A program made the position numbers and the translations under genes. A stretch of 8,236 nt of DNA from Flavobacteriaceae bacterium UBA3440 (GTDB lineage: Bacteria; Bacteroidota; Bacteroidia; Flavobacteriales; Flavobacteriaceae), in NCBI GenBank assembly GCA_002378585.1, contig DFSJ01000040.1, positions 3,033 to 11,268 of the forward strand, in the 5' to 3' direction. Positions 1-6,590 of the stretch are shown piece by piece. How positions within the stretch are numbered: the stretch's first letter is position 1; every line of letters starts with the position of its first letter. The notes under the pieces are model-generated. The model ran no database searches. It was given only the letters and a program-made list of their open reading frames with translations, and was not told the DNA's origin.

Positions 1-567
1 CGCAAACACCCAGATCAGAAATTTATAGAGGTAAATACAGAAAATATCTTGTTTATCGCAGGGGGTGCGTTTGACGGCATCGAGAAAAAAATCGCCCAAC
101 GACTTAATATGCAGGCTGTTGGATACAGCGCCTCGAAACAAGAAGCCCAAATAGATCACCAAAACCTTTTGCAGTACGTTTTACCCAAAGACTTGAAAGA
201 CTTTGGACTGATCCCTGAAATCATAGGTCGACTACCTGTTTTGACCCACATGGACCCCTTGGATAAAGCGACTTTGCGTTCCATTTTGACCGAGCCAAAA
301 AATGCCATCATCAAACAATACCAAAAACTATTTGAGATGGATGGGATTGTGCTTACCGTGGATGAAGACGCTTTGGATTTTATGGTTGAAAAGGCCTTGG
401 AATACCAATTGGGCGCTAGAGGACTTAGGTCCCTATGCGAAAGTATCTTTACTGACGCTATGTTTGAAATGCCGAGCAACGGACAGACTGAGCTGCGCGT
501 AGATAAGGCGTACGCGGCCAAACAACTTTCCGGACTATTGCTCGATCAACTCAAAGCAGCTTCTTAA
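1..567 (+). CDS. clpX: ATP-dependent Clp protease ATP-binding subunit ClpX (C-terminal part)
   Basis: ClpX is the AAA+ hexameric unfoldase that feeds tagged substrates into the ClpP protease in the cytoplasm. The reading frame is open from base 1 and its start lies outside the window; 188 residues are present. The fragment begins exactly at the RKH pore loop (R-K-H-P, bases 1-12). It continues through the strand I-L-F-I-A-G-G-A-F, where most ClpX proteins have Cys instead of the first Ala. The conserved I-P-E-I-I-G-R-L-P segment (about bases 211-240) follows, then E-P-K-N-A, and the sensor-2 motif G-A-R-G-L-R-S (about 412-432). The ClpP-contacting loop, IGF in E. coli, reads V-G-Y here (118-126). 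The TAA stop is at 565-567. The last 17 bases overlap the 3' end of the opposing GH3 gene. The N-terminal zinc domain and Walker motifs are outside the window. Identification is firm. Confidence 0.97.
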   Translation, partial: RKHPDQKFIEVNTENILFIAGGAFDGIEKKIAQRLNMQAVGYSASKQEAQIDHQNLLQYVLPKDLKDFGLIPEIIGRLPVLTHMDPLDKATLRSILTEPKNAIIKQYQKLFEMDGIVLTVDEDALDFMVEKALEYQLGARGLRSLCESIFTDAMFEMPSNGQTELRVDKAYAAKQLSGLLLDQLKAAS

Positions 568-2062
568 GCTCCTCCACAAATGTTCGTTCGTTGGAAAGAC
601 GCGGCACTTTATGTTGTCCGCCAAGTTTTTCTTTGGCGGCTAGCCAATCCCTAAAGAGTCCTGGACGTACCGAGTGAATTACGGGTGGATTTAACGTCAT
701 GTTGTTGCGTCGTTTGGCTTCGTAGTCCGAATTTTGTTCTTGAAGCGCCTGATCAAACATTCGGTGGAACAATCCTTCATCGACCAAGGGTTCTTTAAAC
801 TCAATCAACCACTCATGCCCCCCTTTTTGGTTACCCTCCATAAATATGGGGGCGGCTGTATAATCGACAATATTTGCCCCAGTATAGGTGCATGCTTGTG
901 CCAAGGCCTTTTCCGCATTTTCAATCATCAGTTCCTCTCCAAAAGCATTAAGGTGGTGTTTGGTCCGACCAACTACCCTGATTCTATAGGGCAATAAAGA
1001 GGTAAACCGAACCGTATCTCCGATTTGATATCGCCATAAACCCGCATTGGTGGTGATCACCATAGCATAGGTGACACCGATAACCACTTGACTTAGGGGC
1101 ATTACCCTTTGATCCTTTGTCCCCAACACGTCCATCGGAATAAACTCATAAAAAATCCCATAGTCCAGCATCAGCAATAAATCTTGACTGTCGTTGCGGT
1201 CTTGAATCGCAAAAAAGCCTTCTGAAGCATTGTAAATTTCGTAGTACTTCATCTGGGGTTGTGTCAAGATGCGCTGGTACTGAGATTTGTAGGGAATGAA
1301 ACTCACCCCACCGTGAAAATAGACCTCAAGTTGGGGCCACAATCTGCGTAAATCCTCATCGCCTGTAGCGGCCAATAGCTGCTGAAGCAATACCAACATC
1401 CATGAAGGAACTCCGGCAATACTGGTTACATTTTCCTGTTGTACCTCAGCGATAATCGCCGGAAGTTTTTGGTCCCAATCGCCCATTAGGGAGGTTTTGC
1501 TGCTCGGGGTACTGCTCATCTCAGCCCAGAAAGGGGCATTGTCAATCAAAATAGCCGATAAATCACCAAATACACTGCCATTTTCCTCGTACAGAGACTT
1601 AGAGCCACCGAGACGGAGGGATTTGCCTTGAAATAACTGAGAATCAGGATTGTTGTTTAGGTAAAGACACAGTAAATCCTTGCCCGATTTATAATGTCCA
1701 TCCTCCAGAGATTCTACACTCACTGGGATAAACTTACTGCGCGCATCGGTGGTTCCACTGCTCTTGGCAAACCACTTGATCGGGGTAGGCCAAAAAAGCT
1801 CTTGGGTTCCTTTGCGGCATAGGTCGATATCAGCAGCCATCTCTTCGTAGGTGGTCAAGGGTACTCTGTCCGCAAATGCGCTGTAGCTTCGGATGTCTTC
1901 AAATCCATAGCGGCGCCCGACCTGGGTGTCTTTAGCGTACAAAAGCAACTCCATCAATACCTCTTGCTGCACCTCATTGGGGTATTTTTGGAACAGCTCT
2001 ATCTGATGGATGCGTTTTTTTAGCAACCAAGAAGCAAACGAATGGAGCAGTGCAGCGGGCAT
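551..2062 (-). CDS. GH3-family acyl-adenylate-forming enzyme
   Basis: This 503-residue protein belongs to the GH3 family, whose plant members adenylate hormones such as jasmonate or indole-acetate and join them to amino acids. Bacterial members are common in Bacteroidota, but their substrate is not established. All three nucleotide-binding motifs are visible: S-S-G-T-T-D-A-R-S-K at residues 101-110, Y-N-A-S-E-G at 277-282, and G-L-W-R-Y-Q-I-G-D-T at 341-350. A C-terminal G-R-T-K-H-H-L-N-A-F-G-E-E (365-377) marks the hinge into the mobile C-terminal domain. The frame is open back to an ATG at 2161, but I chose 2062 because family members start close to the K-K-R-I-H-Q-I-E-L-F helix (15-24). 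The longer form would also run across the start of the divergent DUF2797 gene. The 3' end overlaps clpX by 17 bp tail to tail. No signal peptide is seen, so it is probably cytoplasmic. Family call firm, substrate unknown. Confidence 0.93.
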   Translation of the reverse strand: MPAALLHSFASWLLKKRIHQIELFQKYPNEVQQEVLMELLLYAKDTQVGRRYGFEDIRSYSAFADRVPLTTYEEMAADIDLCRKGTQELFWPTPIKWFAKSSGTTDARSKFIPVSVESLEDGHYKSGKDLLCLYLNNNPDSQLFQGKSLRLGGSKSLYEENGSVFGDLSAILIDNAPFWAEMSSTPSSKTSLMGDWDQKLPAIIAEVQQENVTSIAGVPSWMLVLLQQLLAATGDEDLRRLWPQLEVYFHGGVSFIPYKSQYQRILTQPQMKYYEIYNASEGFFAIQDRNDSQDLLLMLDYGIFYEFIPMDVLGTKDQRVMPLSQVVIGVTYAMVITTNAGLWRYQIGDTVRFTSLLPYRIRVVGRTKHHLNAFGEELMIENAEKALAQACTYTGANIVDYTAAPIFMEGNQKGGHEWLIEFKEPLVDEGLFHRMFDQALQEQNSDYEAKRRNNMTLNPPVIHSVRPGLFRDWLAAKEKLGGQHKVPRLSNERTFVEELKKLL

Positions 2063-2084
2063 TTGCGTATCTTTATAAAATGTG

Positions 2085-2098
2085 CCTAACCGTTTAGG
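2085..2098. repeat. Short inverted repeat in the GH3/DUF2797 divergent spacer
   Basis: CCTAA (2085-2089) and TTAGG (2094-2098) form perfect 5-bp arms around a 4-base CCGT centre. It sits midway in the 75-bp spacer between the two divergent start codons. It could be an operator or chance; no flanking promoter with a full TTTG/TAnnTTTG pair was found beside it. Confidence 0.3.
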
Positions 2099-2137
2099 TG
2101 CTTTAAAATTACACCAAAAAACCAGATTTACACCATC

Positions 2138-2932
2138 ATGACACACCGTGGAGTCCTCCAAAAAATGCCTACTGAACGGAACAGCCCCATTGAATACTAT
2201 CTGGTCTTAGGTAATGATGTCATTTTAATGAATCAATGGTTGGGCCAGATGCTGCATATCAAACATATAGGGTATCAGTGTATGGGATGTGGCGGCCCCC
2301 AAGAAATATTCAGACAAGGGTTCTGTAAAAAATGTTTTTTCGAACAACCTGCTGCAGGAGCTTGGGTGATGCATCCAGAGCTGAGTCAAGCTCATTTGGG
2401 GATTGAAGACCGGGACCTGGCCTACGAGCAAAAAGTTCAACTCCAACCCCACATTGTATACCTCGCTGTTTCCAGTCACCTCAAAGTGGGCGTAACGCGA
2501 AAATCTCAAGTACCTACCCGGTGGATCGATCAAGGCGCTGATCAAGCACTTCCGATACTTGAGACACCTAACCGATACCTAGCTGGTATAGCAGAGGTCG
2601 CATTAAAAGATCACGTATCTGACAAAACCAATTGGCGTCAAATGCTGGTGCAGAAATCTGCCCCATTGGACCTCAGGGCGGAAAAAGAACAGCTCGTTCA
2701 GTTTCTTCCAGACGAAGTGTTGCCCTATGTACTCAGTGATCAACAGGCAGAATCACTCGATTATCCGGTTGTTAACTACCCACAAAAAGTACAGAGTATT
2801 TCGCTCCAAAAAACACCGAGCTGGTCCGGGGTGCTTCAAGGAATTAAAGGCCAATACCTGATCTTTGACCACAGTGGCGTATTTAACGTGCGCGCCCATG
2901 AGGGCTATGTAGTGGAAATATCCCACCAATAG
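2138..2932 (+). CDS. DUF2797 family protein with Cys4 zinc ribbon and GIY-YIG-like core
   Basis: This 264-residue protein matches the DUF2797 family of Bacteroidota; no function is established. The N-terminal M-T-H-R-G-V-L-Q-K-M and the C-terminal G-I-K-G-Q-Y-L-I-F and V-F-N-V-R segments are typical, so the start at 2138 fits the family. Cys48, Cys51, Cys63 and Cys66 form two CxxC pairs, a probable zinc site. The best-conserved part follows: I-E-D-R-D-L-A-Y-E (89-97), then H-I-V-Y-L-A (105-110), K-V-G-V-T-R (116-121), R128 in R-W-I-D-Q-G-A, P-N-R-Y-L-A-G (144-150) and Glu153. The order VYL, KVGVT, Arg, Glu resembles the catalytic layout of GIY-YIG or T5orf172-type nucleases; that link is my inference. 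No signal peptide or membrane segment is seen. The gene runs divergently from GH3 and ends 6 bp before the 3' end of sppA. Family call firm, role unknown. Confidence 0.92.
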   Translation: MTHRGVLQKMPTERNSPIEYYLVLGNDVILMNQWLGQMLHIKHIGYQCMGCGGPQEIFRQGFCKKCFFEQPAAGAWVMHPELSQAHLGIEDRDLAYEQKVQLQPHIVYLAVSSHLKVGVTRKSQVPTRWIDQGADQALPILETPNRYLAGIAEVALKDHVSDKTNWRQMLVQKSAPLDLRAEKEQLVQFLPDEVLPYVLSDQQAESLDYPVVNYPQKVQSISLQKTPSWSGVLQGIKGQYLIFDHSGVFNVRAHEGYVVEISHQ

Positions 2933-2938
2933 AGATAG

Positions 2939-4687
2939 TTACCTCACCTCTAAACCAAAAGGTAGGCGGACATAAACCTCGGCACGTATCGGAAGTTGCT
3001 GCAGTTGAGCTACCGCTTGATCAGGACCAGAGAAAACAGTCTTAACTTGAGTTACCAAGGATTGAAACCCCTCCATCGAGGAGAAAAACTCTTCCCAAAA
3101 AGAAGGATAGTTCGGATAGTTGCGCACCCGGTAATCCGACACACCCGCTAGTTTAGCGGCCCCAACAACCGCCTCATCTAATGATCCTATTTCATCGATC
3201 AGCCCTACGGATAAGGCATCTTGAGCACTCCATACCCTACCTTGAGCGACAGAATCTACCTGGGCTGTGGTCATTTTTCTGCCTTCTGAAACGCGGGTTA
3301 AAAAGGTCTGATAAGTGTGTTCAATTCCCTCCTGAACCTGGCTTCTAAAACCGTCAGACATCGGGGCAAATGGGGAATATTGTGCCGCTTGAGGATGGGT
3401 AGTTACTTGTTCGGCATGAATACCCCATGACTCTGAAAGTTCACTCCAGTTCGGGATGGTGCCGAAAACACCTATGGAACCGGTGATGGTCATCGGTGTA
3501 GCCCACACTTTGTCCGCTGCAGTCGCCAAGTAGTAACCTCCAGAAGCCGCTACGGAACCCATGGAAACCACTAGTGGTTTCTTTTCTTGCGCGCGCTTCA
3601 AGGCCCTCCATATATGCTCAGAGACCATGGCGCTACCTCCTGGTGAGTTAACGCGTAAAACAATGGCTTTTACCGACTCGTTATCCGCTGCTTTTTCCAA
3701 AGCTTCTTCCATCAACTTAGTTCCTATGTACTGCTGATTTCCCGGACCAGGCAGGATCTCACCTTGGGCGTATACCACGGCAATTTGATCTTTGGATTTA
3801 AGGTTCCGCTGTGATTGAGCATAGCGAATATAACGCGAAAGTGAAGTGTATTCCACTTCATCTTCGCCAGTTAGTTCCGCCCACTTCTGATCGTATTGAT
3901 CCGCGTACAACAGTCCGTCAATCATCCCAGCATCTAGTGCTTTTTCGGGGGTTTTGCCCGAAACATTGGTCGCCCAATCGTTTACTTTTTCGAGTGCCAC
4001 ACCCCTACCCTGTGCTATTTCTTGAGAAATGGTGCGCCAGAGTTGATGCAGCAAAGTGGATAGTTGACTCCTGTTGGCCTCACTCATTTGGTCTTCCAGG
4101 TATGGCTCGACAGCACTTTTGTATTTGCCGTGGCGAATCACCTCCATCTTCAAGCCCGTTTTTTGTTGAAATCCTTTGTAGTAAAGCACCTCAGCCGACA
4201 ATCCTTTCACATCCAATACCCCTACTGGACTTAAATACAGGCTATCTGCCACAGAGCTCAGGTAGTAATCCTTTTGGGTGTACATGTCCGCATAAGCCCA
4301 AACAGGCTTACCGCTTAAGCGAAAACGCTCCAACGCCAATCGAATGTCACGCACCTGGGACCAGCCCCCTAGGGCAAATGGATCTTTAATACTAATTCCT
4401 TGAATCCGGTCATCTTCAGCCGCTTGGCCGATAGCCATCAAAATTGACTCCAAGCTCAGTTGAGGATTGCCCAACAAGTCAGCCAGTGGATCATCTTCCC
4501 CAATGGGTGCGTAATCGCTGATGGGCAAACCTAAATCTAACGACAATACAGAACCATCCTCAATAGTGGGGACACCTCCCTCAGAGGAAGCCGAAATGCC
4601 CACTAAGGCGACCAACATGAATATACCAATCAAAAAAGAGGTGAAAATAGCCAGCAAGGTAGCTAGGTAGGATTTAAAAAAAGACAT
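2939..4687 (-). CDS. sppA: Signal peptide peptidase SppA, 67K type
   Basis: SppA is a membrane-anchored serine protease facing the cell envelope that degrades signal peptides left after secretion. The 582-residue length matches the long, two-domain form. One hydrophobic segment spans about residues 7-33. The N-terminal half supplies the lysine general base in G-K-Y-K-S-A-V-E-P (K190). The C-terminal half supplies the nucleophile in V-A-A-S-G-G-Y-Y (S382), preceded by V-N-S-P-G-G-S-A (346-353) and followed by T-G-S-I-G-V-F (402-408). Both catalytic residues align with E. coli K209 and S409. The frame extends to an ATG at 4708, but I chose 4687. It gives the usual basic residue then membrane segment (M-S-F-F-K-S), and a -7 promoter box lies at 4706-4713, so the upstream ATG is unlikely to be transcribed. 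It is divergent from folK and convergent with the DUF2797 gene. Confidence 0.96.
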   Translation of the reverse strand: MSFFKSYLATLLAIFTSFLIGIFMLVALVGISASSEGGVPTIEDGSVLSLDLGLPISDYAPIGEDDPLADLLGNPQLSLESILMAIGQAAEDDRIQGISIKDPFALGGWSQVRDIRLALERFRLSGKPVWAYADMYTQKDYYLSSVADSLYLSPVGVLDVKGLSAEVLYYKGFQQKTGLKMEVIRHGKYKSAVEPYLEDQMSEANRSQLSTLLHQLWRTISQEIAQGRGVALEKVNDWATNVSGKTPEKALDAGMIDGLLYADQYDQKWAELTGEDEVEYTSLSRYIRYAQSQRNLKSKDQIAVVYAQGEILPGPGNQQYIGTKLMEEALEKAADNESVKAIVLRVNSPGGSAMVSEHIWRALKRAQEKKPLVVSMGSVAASGGYYLATAADKVWATPMTITGSIGVFGTIPNWSELSESWGIHAEQVTTHPQAAQYSPFAPMSDGFRSQVQEGIEHTYQTFLTRVSEGRKMTTAQVDSVAQGRVWSAQDALSVGLIDEIGSLDEAVVGAAKLAGVSDYRVRNYPNYPSFWEEFFSSMEGFQSLVTQVKTVFSGPDQAVAQLQQLPIRAEVYVRLPFGLEVR

Positions 4688-4705
4688 GGCTTTGATTTTG
4701 ATTTT

Positions 4706-4713
4706 CAAAGATA
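4706..4713 (-). promoter_or_regulatory. Candidate -7 promoter box for sppA
   Basis: On the minus strand the bases read TATCTTTG, a perfect match to the Bacteroidota -7 consensus TAnnTTTG. It lies 18 bases upstream of the chosen sppA ATG, which would give a very short leader. No TTTG is seen at the expected -33 position, so this is a half-supported promoter. It overlaps the alternative ATG at 4708 and so favours the start at 4687. Confidence 0.5.
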
Positions 4714-4725
4714 AGGATTATCCTT
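4713..4725. repeat. 13-bp palindrome in the sppA/folK divergent spacer
   Basis: AAGGATTATCCTT has 6-bp perfect arms (4713-4718 and 4720-4725) around a single central T. It directly abuts the upstream edge of the sppA -7 box, where a repressor or activator could act on sppA and perhaps on folK 22 bp away. It is followed by a run of T. Function is inferred from position only. Confidence 0.35.
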
Positions 4726-4746
4726 TTTTTCCGACCTTTGGGCTTG

Positions 4747-5913
4747 ATGAATCCCCACAACCAACGTGTTTATTTTTCCCTGGGCAGCAACCTGGGCGAC
4801 CGCCAGATTTGGCTGCAACGCGCCCTGTACCAGATCGGCCAAGAAATTGGGCCCATTGGGGCGGTTTCTGGGCTTTATCAAACACCTGCCAGTGGGTTTG
4901 AAGGGCCTGATTTTCTCAACTGCTGTTTGTGGGTCACTACAACGCGATCCCCAAAGGATCTTTTGGAGATTACCCAGAAAATCCAATCCACACTCGCCAG
5001 GGCCCCAAAAGTTTCTGGAGAAGGGTATACGTCGAGAACCATCGATATTGACATTATCTTCGTGGGTTCTGTTATTTGGGAACAGCCTGAACTAGTCATT
5101 CCACACCCAAGAATGCACGAGCGACCATTTGTGTTAACGCCACTCGCCGAAATTGCCTCGGAAATGATTCACCCCAAACTGAACCGCTCAGTAGCCGAAC
5201 TCTTGCATGCATGCTCAGATCAGGTGATGCCCAAAAAATGGGTGGAGCAACTTCACTTGGAGGAGCGTTTGGAATTCACAGGCATTCGACATTTAGCGAT
5301 TGAAGGGAATATCGGTTCTGGCAAGACCAGTTTAGCAACGGCGATAGCTCGAGATTTCAATGCGGCGCTTGTGCTAGAGCAGTTTGCGGACAATCCCTTT
5401 TTGCCTCAATTTTATGAAGAACCCGAGGTATACGCGTTTGCGTTGGAGATGTCCTTTTTGGCAGAACGCTATCAACAGTTTAACGACCAAATGGCTCAAA
5501 AAGAACTGTTCAAAGATTTTGTGGTCAGTGACTACGACATACACAAATCACTGATATTTGCCCAAATCACCCTTAGGGAGGAGGAATATAAACTCTACAG
5601 AAGATTCTTCCAAATGATGTATGCCCAAGCCACTGGACCAGACACCTACGTGTTTTTGCACCAAAACACGGAGCGTTTGTTGTCCCAAATCGAACAAAGA
5701 GGCAGGGAATACGAACGAGGAATAGGCGCCGATTACCTGGAAAAAATCAACCAAAGTTATCACCGCTACCTGACCTCAACCCCTACTCCAGGAAGATTAG
5801 TGTTGGATGTTTCCGCTGTTGACTTTGTCAATAAAGCGGAGGACTACCAGTGGATTACCCAAAAAATATTTGACCACGTAATCCGATCAACCCCTTATCA
5901 ATCAACTATTTAA
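4747..5913 (+). CDS. folK: Fusion of FolK (HPPK) and deoxynucleoside kinase
   Basis: This 388-residue protein joins two enzymes. Residues 7-135 are 6-hydroxymethyl-7,8-dihydropterin pyrophosphokinase, which makes the activated pterin for folate synthesis. It has S-L-G-S-N-L-G-D-R (11-19), S-R-T-I-D-I-D (96-102, with metal-binding D100 and D102) and P-H-P-R-M-H-E-R-P-F-V-L (119-130). After a linker, residues 181-380 are a dCK/dGK-type deoxynucleoside kinase for nucleoside salvage. It has P-loop G-N-I-G-S-G-K-T (187-194), L-E-Q-F-A-D-N-P-F-L (210-219) and lid R-G-R-E-Y-E-R (318-324). The position of the usual D/E-R-S motif reads S-D-Y-D (261-264). Such fusions are, to my knowledge, frequent in Bacteroidota. 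The frame also opens with TTG at 4738, but the ATG at 4747 gives a normal HPPK start. It is divergent from sppA and convergent with trmH. Confidence 0.95.
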   Translation: MNPHNQRVYFSLGSNLGDRQIWLQRALYQIGQEIGPIGAVSGLYQTPASGFEGPDFLNCCLWVTTTRSPKDLLEITQKIQSTLARAPKVSGEGYTSRTIDIDIIFVGSVIWEQPELVIPHPRMHERPFVLTPLAEIASEMIHPKLNRSVAELLHACSDQVMPKKWVEQLHLEERLEFTGIRHLAIEGNIGSGKTSLATAIARDFNAALVLEQFADNPFLPQFYEEPEVYAFALEMSFLAERYQQFNDQMAQKELFKDFVVSDYDIHKSLIFAQITLREEEYKLYRRFFQMMYAQATGPDTYVFLHQNTERLLSQIEQRGREYERGIGADYLEKINQSYHRYLTSTPTPGRLVLDVSAVDFVNKAEDYQWITQKIFDHVIRSTPYQSTI

Positions 5914-5939
5914 AACAAAAAAGCCCAGTAAAACTGGGC
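5912..5939 (-). terminator. Intrinsic terminator between folK and the TrmH-like gene
   Basis: GCCCAGT (5923-5929) and ACTGGGC (5933-5939) pair perfectly over 7 bp around a 3-base loop. Read on the minus strand the stem is followed by TTTTTTGTTTT, a strong U-tract, so it best serves the TrmH-like gene, whose stop is 80 bp upstream. On the plus strand the tail is only CTTCATTTGG, so folK termination here would be weaker. The remaining spacer (5940-6019) is AT-rich, with only small imperfect repeats. Confidence 0.85.
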
Positions 5940-6019
5940 CTTCATTTGGTTGATTAGTTTAGGTTTAGTTTGATAAACTTACTGCAATTAAAGGAATTGT
6001 GTTTAAAAATCCAAATTCT

Positions 6020-6571
6020 TTACTGCTTATGCGCTGACCACTGTCGAGCGCACTCCCACAAAATGATCCCAGCGCTGACCGACACATTGAGCGAATGTTT
6101 GGTCCCCCATTGAGGTATTTCCAACACCCCATCACACAGTTCGATCACAGACTGCTGGACGCCATCTACTTCATGGCCCAAAATAATGGCATGTGGTTTG
6201 TCTGGATTCATCACCCAGTCACCTAACCTGTGGGATTGGTGGGCCTGTTCGAGCGCCCAGACTTGACACCCTTGCTCGCGAAGTTGGACCACTGCATCGT
6301 GCGTATCAGCCACATATCGCCAGTCTACACTTTCGGTGGCGCCCAGGGCGGTTTTATTGATGTCTTTGTGGGGGGGTATAGCCGTAATACCACACAAAAT
6401 AATTTCACTGACCAAAAAAGCGTCGGCACTGCGAAAAACAGAACCTATATTATTGAGCGAGCGCACATTGTCCAGCACCACGATCACAGGCATTTTTTCT
6501 GCCTGTTTAAAATCAGCTACCTCAAGACGAGGCAATTCATCCATTTGGCGTTTGACAAAGCGTTCATTCAT
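6020..6571 (-). CDS. TrmH-family (SPOUT) RNA 2'-O-methyltransferase
   Basis: This 183-residue protein is a short SPOUT-fold methyltransferase of the TrmH/SpoU type. Such enzymes transfer a methyl group from S-adenosylmethionine to a ribose 2'-OH of tRNA or rRNA. All three family motifs are present. Motif 1 is L-N-N-I-G-S-V-F-R-S-A-D-A-F (39-52, catalytic R47). Motif 2 is I-L-G-H-E-V-D-G-V (130-138, E134). Motif 3 is I-P-Q-W-G-T-K-H-S-L-N-V-S-V-S-A-G (152-168), which forms the knot and binds the cofactor. Motif 2 usually reads G-N-E; here it is G-H-E. There is no extra RNA-binding domain, so the target is unclear. The frame extends to an ATG at 6742, but that form would read through the mutS start; the ATG at 6571 gives the family's usual length. 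It is divergent from mutS and followed by a terminator. The exact target nucleotide is not predictable from this sequence. Confidence 0.94.
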   Translation of the reverse strand: MNERFVKRQMDELPRLEVADFKQAEKMPVIVVLDNVRSLNNIGSVFRSADAFLVSEIILCGITAIPPHKDINKTALGATESVDWRYVADTHDAVVQLREQGCQVWALEQAHQSHRLGDWVMNPDKPHAIILGHEVDGVQQSVIELCDGVLEIPQWGTKHSLNVSVSAGIILWECARQWSAHKQ

Positions 6572-6590
6572 CGGATAAAATCGTTTTGAG

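Noticed and set aside
2063..2161. 33-codon N-terminal extension of the GH3 protein (ATG at 2161)
   Set aside because: The added residues do not resemble the family start, and the extension overlaps the divergent DUF2797 start, whose first residues fit that family well.
2279..2620. DUF2797 protein as a homing endonuclease or part of a mobile element
   Set aside because: Despite the GIY-YIG-like layout, it is a stand-alone gene in a conserved-looking chromosomal context with no intron, intein or element borders.
3811..4389. 192-residue open frame on the plus strand inside sppA
   Set aside because: It is antisense to the conserved catalytic SppA sequence and has no recognisable domain.
5940..6019. 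Possible small RNA or repeat between the terminator and the TrmH-like stop
   Set aside because: Only small inverted repeats (AGTTT-GAT-AAACT; CAATT-N5-AATTG) and AT-rich runs are present, expected in an AT-rich 3' region; no promoter or conserved fold seen.
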